Assembly (NCBI GenBank): GCA_015680685.1
Contig: MNCI01000625.1
Coordinates: 81,250-122,667, forward strand
Origin: Gnetum montanum
Taxonomy: Eukaryota; Streptophyta; Gnetopsida; Gnetales; Gnetaceae
Direction of reading: 5' to 3'
DNA length: 41,418 bases
Every line of letters starts with the position of its first letter. Position 1 is the first letter of the stretch. Of this stretch, positions 19,109-29,574 are shown piece by piece. Below the pieces are notes generated by a model. That model worked only from the letters and a program-made list of their open reading frames with translations, made no database searches and was not told the DNA's origin. A program made the translations under genes and the position numbers.

Positions 19109-19763
19109 TGATGAGTAGCGAGGTACCCCTACATTCAACCATACGAATACGAGCGTTACATGTGCGATCCGGTTGAACTCCGTAGACTAAGTGCCTACAC
19201 GCCTCATGGAACACGTAAGTATAATTATTCATTGTCTTCCTAGACTTACTTGTAGTTTTCACGGTTGTATGGTTAAGTAAGTCTGAGGAATATGATTTTT
19301 ATGTCTTTTTAGTTTTATCTCCTATGTTGACAAGGTGAAGGGTGAAGAGACTAATTACTAACTTTAACTAACTAACTAAGCCTGAATTAACCTAGCATCA
19401 GCATTCATTCCCACTTACCATTCACACCTTGAACTGATGCAACCTTGGTTACCAAACACTAGTCGTTGTTGGGATCACCAAGCNCTTGTGTTCAGGTACA
19501 ATATTTGCTCGAATAAAGATCCGTTCACTTTGGAGCTCCTATTGCGGGCACATGGAAAATATTCTATCTTTGGAGGGATCAAACTGCTAGAGTTTCACTA
19601 CGGTCTAGGCCTAGAATAAGAAACAAGGGAGAGTCGCCTCTTATTTATAGAACTGGTGGTGGACCGCGATATCGCATACGCGATATCATGTGGGATACGA
19701 TATTACGACGAACGTGATATCACGTACGTGATATCATGGCCCATGCAATATCACGTCCCATCA
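19109..19763 (-). repeat. 3' LTR of element A
   Basis: It begins (plus strand) tgatgagtagcgagg and ends cccatca, and is 655 bp against 783 bp for its partner. About 185 bp, equivalent to roughly 25500-25690 of the 5' LTR, is missing at an N (19484), so the shortening may be an assembly join rather than a real deletion. GATATC/ACGTGATATC motifs lie at 19667-19757, adjoining a TATA box read on the minus strand from 'cctcttatttatagaac'. Confidence 0.88.
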
Positions 19764-19899
19764 TAGCCCTATGACTGAATAAAAACTCGTCCTTGAGTTC
19801 CTTATGAAATATTGGGACAATATGTGATTATTGACTCATAATGGAACTAATGGGATGACATGTGAACGGATCATCATTACAAGACAAGACAAAATTAAT

Positions 19900-20145
19900 G
19901 TTCATGACAACAAGAGTGAACACCTTATTACATTTGACATAAGGCCTTATTTGGCAGCTAAGAAAGAGAGAGAGAAAGAAGTTTTGCTACTACCAACGAC
20001 AAGATTGTGCCTTTCGTTGTCCATCCGTAAGCATGCTATCGATCTTGCTTCTTGCATAGCTGCTTCCAGCATTGCTCCATTCCATGTGTTCTCTCCAGAT
20101 CTAATCCATTGTTGCATGATTTCCATTTGCACACACAACACAGTC
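19900..20145 (-). other. short conserved segment in the 3' region, possible small ORF
   Basis: The minus frame 20141-19947 reads LCVQMEIMQQWIRSGENTWN, AMLEAAMQEA, RMDNERHNLVVG. Element B (near 3590-3760) reads LCVQMAIIQTMDWAWRTHSG and later INNKRHNLSIGG in the same relative place. Element E (near 37280-37440) is similar but broken by stops. Similarity at the protein level in three copies hints at coding, but nucleotide conservation of a 3' region could give the same picture. Confidence 0.35.
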
Positions 20146-20616
20146 TTTATATTAGCAATGGTAAATGAATTTCAATGCAGTTGATACCTTGCTTTGGTGA
20201 AAGGTCTGTTGGCTAGGTTGTGGTGTGGCAAATTGTGGATTTGGAGATATAATATTGGTGACTACCGAAGGTGTAGGGGTTAGGAGAAAATTGAAAAAAT
20301 TGGGCTCCGTATCCCTATGACTAATTGCGAACCTTCGGTAGCGATAAAATGGAAAAAGAAAAAGAATAAGAAAGATGGAGAAAAAGAGACAACTATAACA
20401 TCGATGAAGTGGATGTCAAGATGGAAATGAACAAAATAAAATTGATTGAAGAAATGTTAAGGGAAAGAATTTAACTGGTGCACTAAATAGGAATGTTAGT
20501 GGGTCCTCCCCAAAGCAGGCTCATTTCCTTAATGCCCTGACAAAACAACATTCAAAGAGTCGGTAGGCTCTGGGAATGTCATTTGGAACAAGAGTTAAAG
20601 TCTTAACCGCAAGAAT

Positions 20617-21403
20617 TTACCAAAAAGAAAATAATGCGTCAAACAAAATATACACTAATGATACAACTGGCAATGAGGTGAACAATGGAGAGAAGGATGG
20701 AGAGAAGAGAATGGAATGGAATCTCAAGAACAAGGTGGTGTATAGCCCCTTGTGTATTTCATGGTTAATGTGACATAGTAGATCCCATTCCAAGTCTGGT
20801 CTCAAACAAACCAGATCAAGTGAATTCACATTAATGCATTCAGCCAATCCATCCTCTTGAAGTAACAAGAATGCCTTCACCCAAGAGCCACCATCATTCC
20901 AACAAAACGAGGAGAAGAGAATGGGAAGTGAAAAGGGCCTTAGTTAGAGGGAACATTTTTATTTTAGTTCCATAACCAGTGCTTGTAGCCTGAATGATTA
21001 TTTTGTCTAAGGGGTGTGCTTTGAATTCTCACTATTTTTTTTTGTTTTATGTGTTTATGCGTGAGAACCACACCATGCAAAGACTTTGTTATTTTTATTT
21101 GCTTAGCTTCCCGATAATTGGGTAACGTCAAAAAGGTAAGGAAACTCAAGAAGAAAACATCCAAGCACCCAAGAGAATGGCCAACACGAATGCATCAAGT
21201 TCCCTTGAAGTCACACCCTTTTCAGTCCTTGAGTCCTTCCTTAGTTTGAGAAATGCCCAGTCACTGATTCGTTGATAGTGCTTATTTAGAAAGGGACTGT
21301 ACATTTCCAAGCTAAGAGAGACCATAAAAAGTCGTGGATGTATGGATGAAGTGGACTCATTTCCTGCTATATCAAAAGAAACATACCTTAGTATCAACAT
21401 CAT
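20617..21403 (-). pseudogene. conserved ORF of unknown function in env position, element A
   Basis: Two readable blocks are conserved with element E. Block 1 (21403-21146) contains GNESTSSIHPRLFMVSLSLE, WAFLKLRKDS, KGVTSRELDAFVLAILLGAW and ends MFSS before a stop. Block 2 (about 20930-20617) contains SFCWNDGGSWVKAFLLLQED, then CINVNSLDLVCLRPDLEWD, LCHINHEIHKGLYTTLF and a long hydrophobic stretch rich in F, L, S and V. Stops and a possible frame change separate the blocks. The ORF lies between the pol position and the 3' LTR, where Athila-lineage elements carry an env-like ORF. The hydrophobic segments fit a membrane protein, but no domain is recognised. An env-like role is inference from position only. 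Confidence 0.55.
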
Positions 21404-21844
21404 AACTTAAAGGTAAAAATCAAACATTAGCAACCAATAGAAAAATAGTTCATACCATCATTAAGAACACTTACTAAATAACAAACTTACAAGATGGATA
21501 ACACACACACACACACATACACAAAGAAATGAAAAAGTATAACAATGTTGTAAAACAAAAAATAAGAAAATTTAAAGAAATTTGTAAAAAAAAATGTGTA
21601 AAACAAAAATGTGTAAAACAAAAAACTAAAAAGAACTGAGGGCCCTAAATGATTAGCATAGGTGTCCATATCTCCCATGACTTAATGGAAAGGGAGAGAT
21701 CCGAAATAATGAGCGCCTATTTGAATTTCTTAGAAGTGTCCAACTTCTCCCAATTGATGTTCTTAGATTAAGGGGTGGAAGTCGGTGACACTCATATTCC
21801 AATGTATCTATGCCTTTGTTATGGGCATGAGTTGTTCCCCCAGT

Positions 21845-24800
21845 TCATTCCATGCATGTTGGTTGACTGCTCTTTCGAATAGCTATCAACCACGGGGTGT
21901 CCACTTGTTGTGTGGTTGCTACATACAGGCATCTTTGTCTCAGAGTTTCTAGGTCACACCTGTTGCATGTAGGAGATGCTGAGCATTCCTCCATGTCATC
22001 ACCCGATGAGTCACTATATGTGATGCATGGAACTTTCTTCTTCTTGATCTTTCCATAAATGTTTACCTTAGATATTTCCAAGGAAAGATCGCGAATGCCT
22101 AGGCATGTGTCTATCGTGCTTAGCCATGCCCTTCCCATTATAATTGGGAAGTCCCCTTCGTTGCTGTTAACTTCTATCACCAGGAAATTAGCTGGGTATG
22201 ACCAACCACACATAGTGGTAATGATGTCCTGTACCAATCCCAAGGGAATGGTGATGGAATGGTCAACCAGCTCTAGTTGAATATTTCTCTTCTTAAGTTT
22301 AGGTAAGTTCCAGGCTTAATACATTTCTCGTGAGATTAAGTTGACTCCGGAACTTGAGTCAAGAAGAGCCTTATGTGGTTCGTTCTAGGTGACTTGGAGG
22401 TAGATTAAGGGACTTACAGGGTTAGATAGTTTCTTGGGAAGGTGGCCTACCTTGATCTAGTCGGTTATGGTATGTGTTAACATAACCGTATGTGTTGAGC
22501 TTTGGTATTGGTTTGAAGGGAGCTCCAAAGCCTTATTTGTTGGAGGAGTGGTTGCAGACTCAACCACTTATGGTTTTGAGAGCTTGTCTGGGCTTTTGGT
22601 TCTAAAGAAAGGTCTTCTCTTCTTGCGGTTGTCAAAACTAGTAGTGGGTTAAAGGTTTACGGCTCTCATAGCATTACGTTGCTGCGGTTGAGTGGGGAGT
22701 TCCCCTTGCATTGTTGGAGCGGGTGGTATGGGAATTAATGGTGTGAGAGAGGTGGATGGATTTGGATGATGGTATGGATGTGGAGCATCTCTTGAAGGAG
22801 AAGGAGTCCTTCTAAAGTACTCCTAAACTTGGTAGTAACATTGGGGAGTTGTGTGACCCATGTAGTTACTTGGAGAAACCAGTTGCTGCACATAGTAGCC
22901 ATAAGGATTGGGTTGTTGGTAAGGGTATTGATGTTTAGGCAGTGGCATCCCCCATGATTGAGGGTATTGCCACTGCTGATGTTGTCCAATGGGTTGTGGT
23001 GGAGTTCCACTTGGATAGTACGTTAATGGTTGGTGGAACCATCTTGGGTTACCTTGGGGATAAGGTAACCTTCGGGGTGTCTGCTATCTGTTAAGTCTCA
23101 GGTTGAGTGCATACACCCTAGACTCTTGTAGATGTGAGATGATTGGACAACATCCCTTAGGATGGTCATATTGGAAGATCTCACATCCACCATCATCGTC
23201 TGTGTTCGAATCCACAACCTCATCAAAGATATTCATTTTTCCCTTACCCTTGTCATGTGCATGGCCTGAATCTGTCTGCTTTTTCTTGTCCTTGTCACTA
23301 TTTTGTTCCTCCTTAGATTCCTCTACAATCTTTAGGACAGTTTCAATTTTACTATCTGGGGAGCTCCATACTTCATCTACCTTAGCCGATAGTTCTATTG
23401 TTAGCTTCTGAAGCAGCAAGGTTTTCCTATTCACCAACTCTTCGAGTGGTGACTCATCCTCTTCATCACAGAAACTCACTCCCTTCTTTCGAAGGGAGGG
23501 ATCACGGTTATATTCTTCTACGCTTTCTCTTTTTTGTAGCTCCCCTTCTTCTTTGGCTACTTGTTCCAACAAGCGATGAATTTCATGGGATCTAAGTTCT
23601 AATAGTCTCCCTTGGAAATATGTCCCAAGGGTTCTCCTAGTTTCATACCTTAGCCCATCCACAAGGTGGCGGTGTTGATCCCGCTGTGCGTAACCATGGC
23701 CTGGGAAATGATGTAACAATGCATAGTAGTGGCCCATGGTAGCATCCAAGGGTTCATGAGTACCTTGCTTTCATCCTTGGATTTGCTTACACAAGTTAGA
23801 CACTCTGGAGTATGTTTGATATTTATCGTTGAAGAGTTCTAATATTGTACTTCACCTCCTAATGGTTTCTGGTTCTAAGGACCAGTACCAACTCTCTACT
23901 TCCTTTATGAGTATCCTAGGAAATAACTTTAGTTTCTGCCACTTGTTTTCTATGTTTTGCAAGGTGCAGGCATCGTGGAATGCCTATAAATGATTTTGCA
24001 GATCAGTATTGTATCCCCTTTTGAAGCATGGGATATTATTCATGTCTAAGCGCTTGATTCGGCTATCTTTTTGATGCCTTGTTGGTATTCTCACTGCCTC
24101 TATTATATCTAGCATGCTTCAGGTGGCAAGTAGGGGTTCATCATGATCATATCTTTCATGACGTCTATGATGTCTACGTTGTTCCCTACTTACCCTTCTT
24201 TCATGCCCTTTTCCTCTCTCTCGACTTTCTTGTCGAGGTCTCTCATTTTGTCTACCTCTATCCTCATCGTTATGCTCTGTATGACTGCACCTTGATGTGG
24301 AAGGAGAGGGTGAATAATGTGACGAAGAGGAAGAAGAAGGAGAACCATCACCATGATGATGTTTCTTACCTTCTATTCTGTGGCTTCGGCCTTGATCTTG
24401 ATGATGATATGAGTGCCCGTCCTTGTCATGTGTTGTTGTTCCCTTAGTGAATAGTTGGCATTCATGAGGATCAAAACCAGGGTTGTGTATCGTGGAGCGT
24501 AGGTTCTGATACCCCACCTCCTCACTATTGTTAGAAGGGGGAACATCATTTGATGGAGAACCTGTTATAAGTGGTTCACCATCTCCAATTTCACTTAGGA
24601 CATGTGGGATCCCTTTGCCCTTCAACAATGTATGGTGGCTCTCCTACCTTGAGTCCCTTAGATGTTGTGCTTCTATGGGATAGTAATCCCTTGTGTCAAA
24701 ATCTTCCGCAATGTATCTAGCGTATAATTCCATCATGCTTATCTATGCCAGAGCACGGAGAAGCATGTTGGGGATTGCATGATCTAGAGGTAACACTATG

Positions 24801-25000
24801 TTACCTTGTAAATCTCTCCAACGCAGTTGTTCGTCCTAATGCAGGATAAAGGTAAAATTAGGTATATACTCATCAGGATGAGTATATACCACCCTATATT
24901 GTTAAGGAACTGGCTGATTTTGGTTATGTGTTTTAGACTGCTGACTGTTTCTTGTATGATCCCTAGGTGGTGAATTACTTTTGTTCGAAGAAGAAGACAT
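21845..25000 (-). pseudogene. gag-protease polyprotein of element A, one frame with about 15 stops
   Basis: Gag (capsid/nucleocapsid) and the aspartic protease that processes it lie in one frame from ATG at 25000 to 21845 (1052 codons) with no net frameshift. In order: Ser-rich N-terminus (MSSSSNKSNSPPRD), a charged His/Arg/Ser-rich linker (24500-24130), the capsid region (MNNIPCFKRGYN, LKLFPRILIKEVESWYWSLE, LELFNDKYQ, LDATMGHYYALLHHFPGHGY, LVDGLRYETRRTL), a coiled-coil-like stretch (LEQVAKEEGELQKRESVEEY), a zinc-knuckle-like CEIFQYDHPKGC, a Pro/Tyr/Gln-rich tail (23080-22690), and protease (ALLDSSSGVNLISREMY near 22320-22370; FPIIMGRAWLSTIDT). Nonsense codons are mostly explicable as CAG, CGA, CAA or TGG decay. 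The protease DTG/DSG triad reads DSS. Confidence 0.9.
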
Positions 25001-25120
25001 GTTTATTATTCGATGTGCTACTTGACTATTATATAATTTTTTTGTTTAATTAATCCTAAGGTTCATTTAAGCTCCCAACGATGTGAGTGATTTTCTATGT
25101 TCTACTTCGCAAACACTTAG

Positions 25121-25138
25121 TCCCCAGCAACAACACCA
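25121..25138 (-). promoter_or_regulatory. primer-binding site of element A, tRNA-Asp type
   Basis: Immediately inside the 5' LTR, the minus strand reads TGGTGTTGTTGCTGGGGA. The plant tRNA-Asp 3' end would pair with TGGCGCCGTTGCCGGGGA. The four mismatches are all C to T. tRNA-Asp priming is typical of Athila/Tat elements. Confidence 0.88.
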
Positions 25139-25139
25139 A

Positions 25140-25922
25140 TGATGAGTGGCGAGGTACCCCTACACTCAACCATACGAATACGAGTGTTACATGCGCGATC
25201 CGGTTGAACTCCATAGACTAAGTGCCTACACGCCTCATGGAACACTTAAGGTTAATTATTCATTGTCTTCCCAGACTGTCATGGTTGTATGGTTAAGTAA
25301 GTCTGAGGTATATGATTTTTATGTCTTTTCGATTTTATCTCCTATGTTGACAAGGTGAAGGGTGAAGAGACTAATTACTAACTTTAACTAACTAACTAAG
25401 CTTGAATTAACCTAGCATCAGCATCCGTTCCCACTTACCGTTCACACCCTGAACCGATGCAACCTTGGTTACCAAACGCTAGTCGTTGTTGGGATCACCA
25501 AGCGTAACGCACATGCTCGAAGCGGTCGTACTAAGGCACTTAACTAGGAGAGAAGGGTTGAGAGAGAATTAATTACTAATAAATCATTAAATGGTAAACA
25601 ATAAATAATAGTAAATAAAGTCCTATTTAGCCTATTCCATGCACTGCAAGGTTTATCCAAGAAGTTTTTCTTTATTGCCGTACACAAACTTGTGTTCAAG
25701 TACAATATTTGCTCGAATAAAGATCTGTTCACTTTGGAGCTCTTATTATGGGCACATGGAAAATATTCTATCTTTAGAGGGATCAAACTACCAAATTTTT
25801 GCTACTATCTAGGCCTAGAATGAGAAACAAGGGAGAGCCACCTCTTATTTATAGAACTGGCGGTGGATCGTGATATCGCGTACGCGATATCGCGGGGGAA
25901 GACGCGATATCGCATCCCATCA
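25140..25922 (-). repeat. 5' LTR of element A
   Basis: 783 bp, from TGATGGGATGCG (minus, at 25922) to CACTCATCA at 25140. U3 holds GATATCGCG / CGCGATATC motifs at 25870-25913, including the palindrome GATATCGCGTACGCGATATC. The TATA box ctataaataagagg follows (25854-25841). 'gaataaagatctgttc' near 25714 is the R region shared with all sister LTRs. Confidence 0.92.
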
Positions 25923-26200
25923 AGCATCTATCCCTTAAAGGCAATTCAGCACTACCACCATGGTTAGGCCTATAACTCCACTAGAAGGGATGGCTAGTCC
26001 ACTTCTTATCTTGCTTCACCTAGCTTCCTGTGACTTGCCTATACCGGCTCCACCACCCCATGACTTTCCTGTACTAGCTCCACCATTCCATGTTGGCACG
26101 ACCTCTAACCCTAGGTATAAATGCCTTAGGTCAAACCCCCAATAGTTGCCTTAAGAGACATGTCCATTATTACAACATGTCCTTTTGAGTCTCAATTACA
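25923..26200 (-). mobile_element. family R LTR copy i, 5' part
   Basis: The minus strand begins TGTAATTGAGAC at 26200, just after a polypurine-like AAAGGGTAG, and matches R copies ii and iii. 'aggtataaatgccttagg' (26113-26130, plus) reads TATTTATACC-like on the sense strand and may be the TATA region. It joins 18878-19108 once element A is removed. Confidence 0.75.
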
Positions 26201-26875
26201 ACTACCCTTTCGAGTCTTGTTAAGATAACAATAACACTTGTTATGAAGAGACATCATCTTCATTAGTTAGTAGCATCATTTGAGAATGGGGATGTGATAA
26301 TCTACCCTCCTTGGAATTTTTTTGTCCTCAAATGAATCTACATTCTCTATCATTTTCCAACTCCAATGCTTTCTTTCATGATCTTGTACTCTAATAATTT
26401 GATTTCTCCTTTGAACTTGAATTTGTTTCTTGCTTATTTTGCAAATAAGATATATGTGAGAAAGATTATATGGAATATTAAATATTAATTTCTTGATACT
26501 TCATTTTCCAAGATAATGATAAAAGATGAATTAAAGATTTATCAACCACTAATCACTAGTCTTGGCCAAGATCACACAAAGTGCGACTTGTATCTGGTTA
26601 CCCAAGTGAAGGCAAGGCAAATTCCTTTTTTCCAACTTGCATTACCTTAGATATCTCATTAATCTAATTGAAATATAATTAAATAATGAATAAAATAATA
26701 ATATCATTAAATAAAAGTAAGAGTAAGATACTTCTTCATCTTGATCAACCTTATGAACTGATGGGAGTAACTGTAATTCTACCAGAGGTGGTATATGATT
26801 AGATGGTCTTGTTCGTGATGGCAACGCTTGATCTTGATTCTTCTCAACTTCTTTAGAAATCAACTCTAGTAATTT
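26201..26875 (-). mobile_element. internal 3' region of a family R element
   Basis: Upstream (minus sense) of R LTR copy i lies an AT-rich region with the family's 'cttcataacaag' and polypurine sequence at 26201-26215. A 73-codon minus frame (26863-26642; EVEKNQDQALPSRTRPSNHI, then PPLVELQLLPSVHKVDQDEE) may be the C-terminal end of this element's polyprotein, but I do not recognise it. It abuts another element's LTR near 26880. Confidence 0.4.
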
Positions 26876-26879
26876 GGTA

Positions 26880-27230
26880 ACTTGAAATAATCAAGCATCA
26901 TACCAAATATAAATGCAACGTTCCATAAATGGGTACATCCATTTATGTAGGCTTAACTTACTACTATGTTGATGCATCTGGGTTGATGCATGCATCCATG
27001 TGTCGACAAGGCTATGTTGATAGGGGTACATCAACGCATGCCCATTGACATGCTTTATCATACCCTCATGATTAAGCAAAAACTTATCCTTGAGGAAGCA
27101 AAAATAGGATCAAGCTTCTTAAAAACTTGGAAAGGTATGGAATTATTGATTGATTGACTCTAATTAACTAACTGACTTTGAGTGTTGAATTGTCCGAAAT
27201 TACAAAATTGATATCCCAAACAACAAAATT
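26880..27230 (-). mobile_element. fragment of another Athila-type element: 3' region, polypurine tract and U3
   Basis: The minus sense reads CATACCTTTCCAAG, then CTCAAGGATAAGTTTTTG, then the polypurine-like ATCATGAGGGTA (27072-27061). An LTR start TGATAAAGC follows at 27060. This is the same order as the 3' ends of B, E and A. The U3 that follows carries repeated GTTGATGCATC / GATGCATGCATC and GATGTACCC motifs (26930-27040), unlike the GATATCG arrays of A. The LTR is cut off near 26880. Confidence 0.65.
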
Positions 27231-27474
27231 GGATACCCTTATAAAAATGATGATAAGATCCCTCTTATTATCAAAGATGAGGTGGAGTTCAAAAAATACT
27301 AGGAGGTGGAGGCTACTATGATGGTAAAGGATCTTCACTAGGCTCTAATGCTCATAGTTGTGGAGGTGGTTGAGGTTGTCTTACTACTTGTAATGTCCTT
27401 GTTCCCAAATGGTGTTGTTGCATAACAAAGATGGTGCTCTTCATGAAAATTATTATCACTATCATAACAAGACC
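27231..27474 (+). other. family R internal 3' sequence upstream of copy ii
   Basis: No coding sequence is recognised. The last 60 bp (cataacaaagatggtg.., cttcatgaaa.., cataacaagaccc) correspond to the sequence preceding the polypurine tract in R copies i and iii, so this is probably the 3' internal region of an R element on the plus strand. Confidence 0.45.
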
Positions 27475-27920
27475 CAAAAGGGGGAGCTGTAATTAAGACT
27501 CAAAAGGATGTGTTGTAATAATGAACATGTCTATTGAGGTTGTATCAGCATGGAGTTGTGGAGCTAGTAAATGTGAGTAACAAGTGTTAGTTAAAGAGAG
27601 ACAAGAAGAGGATTAGCCATCCCTTTTGGTCGATTAAAGACATAACCATGGTGGTAGTGTTGAATTGCCTCTAAGGAATAGATGCCAAGGGAATGAAATC
27701 CCAAGGAATACTCTCAAAGCATGATCCAAATACATTATTACACATCAATAAATCATTCTTTCCTTCTGCATTTTCCATATTATTTTCTTTACATATAATG
27801 TCAAATGTTACATATATTTGATGTTGGGTATATTATCTTCTTAGGCATAATATCTAATATAATGTATGTTTGACATTTTCCATGACATTTAGGAATGAGA
27901 TGTCATATTTGGTATCAAAG
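27475..27920 (+). mobile_element. family R LTR copy ii with polypurine tract and primer site on either side
   Basis: A polypurine tract ccaaaagggggagc (27474-27487) is followed by an LTR at 27488-27905 (TGTAATTAAGAC ... GAGATGTCA, 418 bp). After 'tatt' comes TGGTATCAAAG at 27910-27920, matching the initiator-tRNA-Met primer site TGGTATCAGAG at 10 of 11 positions. One LTR having a polypurine tract on its left and a primer site on its right means internal sequence on both sides, as in a tandem or recombined pair of elements. The family differs from the tRNA-Asp-primed elements in the window. Confidence 0.7.
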
Positions 27921-28048
27921 AAAACCATGACCCAAGGTCAATTCAGAATCATGGGTCGAACCTAATGATGAACCATGGAGCCATGACCCAGGGAGAGTTA
28001 TGAAGCACCACCAAATGCACCACAAATCCAAGATGATCCTTGATATTA

Positions 28049-28354
28049 GCAATTAGGAATAATGTATCTAGATCATGCTTTGAGATTATTCCTTGGGGTT
28101 TTCTTCCCTTGGCATCTATCCCTTAGAGTAAATTTAGAACTGTCACCATAGTTAGACTTACAATCACCTAGAAGGAATGGCTAGTCCTCTTCTTTTCTCG
28201 CTTCACCTAACACTTACTTGCCTTTACTAGTTTTGCAACTCCATGCTGATAAGACCTCTAATGCTCAAGTATAAATACCTTAGGTAAAACCCCTAAAGGT
28301 TACCTCATGAGACATGTACATTATTACAACATGTCCTTTTGGGTCTTAATTACA
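28049..28354 (-). mobile_element. family R LTR copy iii, truncated, inverted relative to copy ii
   Basis: The minus strand begins TGTAATTAAGAC at 28354 after a polypurine AAAAGGGGAGT. It runs through 'ttattacaacatgtcc', 'aagtataaatacctta', 'ccatgctgataagac' and 'ggggttttcttcccttggcat', and stops matching near 28049. With copy ii it forms an inverted pair separated by about 140 bp. Confidence 0.7.
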
Positions 28355-28949
28355 ACTCCCCTTTTGGGTCTTGTTACGATAATCATATAGCTTGTTATGA
28401 AGAGGCACCATCTTTGTTATGTAGCAGCATCATTTGGAAATAGGAACACTACACTATTGTTGCTAATGATGGAAGCTTGAAAGAACCCAGTATTGTTTTC
28501 ATCTTCTCTTTCTTGGTATGTGGATCATATGCAGTCCATGTAGCTTTGCCAATGTGGGTTGGTATGAGAATATCCACCGGGCATAGCATTGTTGGGAACA
28601 TTTCTTTGACATTGACAAACCATGGTACAAATTATTTTTGCTTGATATTGAACATCTTTACAAGGTTCTATAGCTTATGATAGTGATTCATTCACTTGGC
28701 TAGGTTCTCAGTAACTGATCATTAATTAATGAATTGACTCTTAAGAACTTTAACCTTCATGTTGGTTGTCTCCAACTATTATTTAGTCTCTTTATGGTGC
28801 TTCAATTCTATGTCATATAAGATGTATGAACTAATCACCTACTTCTCCAACTTAGTCCTTGGCCTTCCTATAGTTATCATAGTTAAGTTTGTATATCAGA
28901 GGTTGGTGAGCTCCATGGATTTAGTCATCTTTTGAATTTGCAACTCCTT
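28355..28949 (-). other. sequence between R copy iii and the coiled-coil ORF, no recognised gene
   Basis: It starts with the polypurine tract and pre-LTR 'cttcataacaag' of family R (to about 28415), so the ORF to its right may belong to the same R-type element. Open frames here on the plus strand (28477-28680) look incidental. Confidence 0.35.
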
Positions 28950-29569
28950 CAAGTGGATCTTAGCTTTATTATATGCATTAATCCATTAAAAATTAGTTTC
29001 CATACATCATCTCTTTTTTTGAGTTGCTAGAGGACCTTTTTCTTCTTTTTCTTGACCAATTCTATTTCCTTTTCATTCACCTCCTTGAGGAGCCCAACTT
29101 GGCTCTTGTAATGATTTTTAACCCATTTAAATTTTAGGGCCCTATTCTTCTAGGTGTTTGCCTCACTAGCTATTTTTTAGTAAAGCACTTGAACAACCTC
29201 CATGAAGAGATTTTGATTCATAGCTTCCAACCTCGTTAGGTCAAGGTTTATCTTAGCTAGTTGTTCTTGCTATTGTTGGATAAATTTGCATTTGGTCCTT
29301 TGCTACTCGACATTTTGTAGCTGGTGAATATCCTTGGTGAGGACAAGGTTTTCTTTGTAGACTTGAGCCAAAGCCTTATTATTGTTGAATGCTAATGATT
29401 TTAATTAGAAGGCATCAAATACCATAGTCTCCTTTGCATTTTCAATGTATTTGAGTTTTTGTTGAAGCTACTAGAAAGCTTCATCTCTATTGAGGTTTGG
29501 GTTAAGAATGGTAGGGTTAGAGAGATGGGCTTGTAACTCCACAAGTTTAATGATCAACTATTGATTTTG
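28950..29569 (-). pseudogene. C-terminal coiled-coil-like part of an unknown ORF, split by element E
   Basis: One minus frame from 29569 reads LIIKLVELQAHLSNP, LQQKLKYIENAKETMVF, LAQVYKENLVLTKDIHQLQN, KFIQQ, EQLAKINLDLTRLEAMNQNL, then FKWVKNHYKSQVGLLKEVNE and a Lys-rich run. Several stops (mostly TAG/TAA at Gln-like positions) interrupt it. Heptad-like Leu/Ile spacing and Gln/Lys/Glu richness suggest a coiled coil. Removing element E and one AATAG puts this in frame with 38510 upward (..NAQMPI then QNQ*LIIK..). The protein family is unknown. Confidence 0.6.
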
Positions 29570-29574
29570 AATAG

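Larger units (their letters stand above)
19109..25922 (-). mobile_element. element A: full-length non-autonomous Athila-type retrotransposon
   Basis: 6814 bp, sense on the minus strand: 5' LTR 25140-25922, primer-binding site 25121-25138, gag-protease 25000-21845, post-pol ORF 21403-20617, untranslated 3' region, degraded polypurine tract near 19764-19775, 3' LTR 19109-19763. RT, RNase H and integrase are absent. The segment just after protease (homologous to E up to about 32965) runs straight into sequence homologous to E from about 35795, near 21680-21740. Mobilisation would have needed enzymes from a relative such as E. It lies in a family R LTR with a decayed 5-bp target duplication. Confidence 0.85.

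Noticed and set aside
22059-23595. Several plus-strand open frames opposite element A gag-pro
   Set aside because: They are antisense shadows of the minus-strand gag-protease frame, which carries the recognisable motifs.
25146-25358. Plus-strand frame of 70 codons beginning MARYPYTQPYEYECYMRD
   Set aside because: It lies wholly within the 5' LTR of element A, and related LTRs do not preserve the frame.
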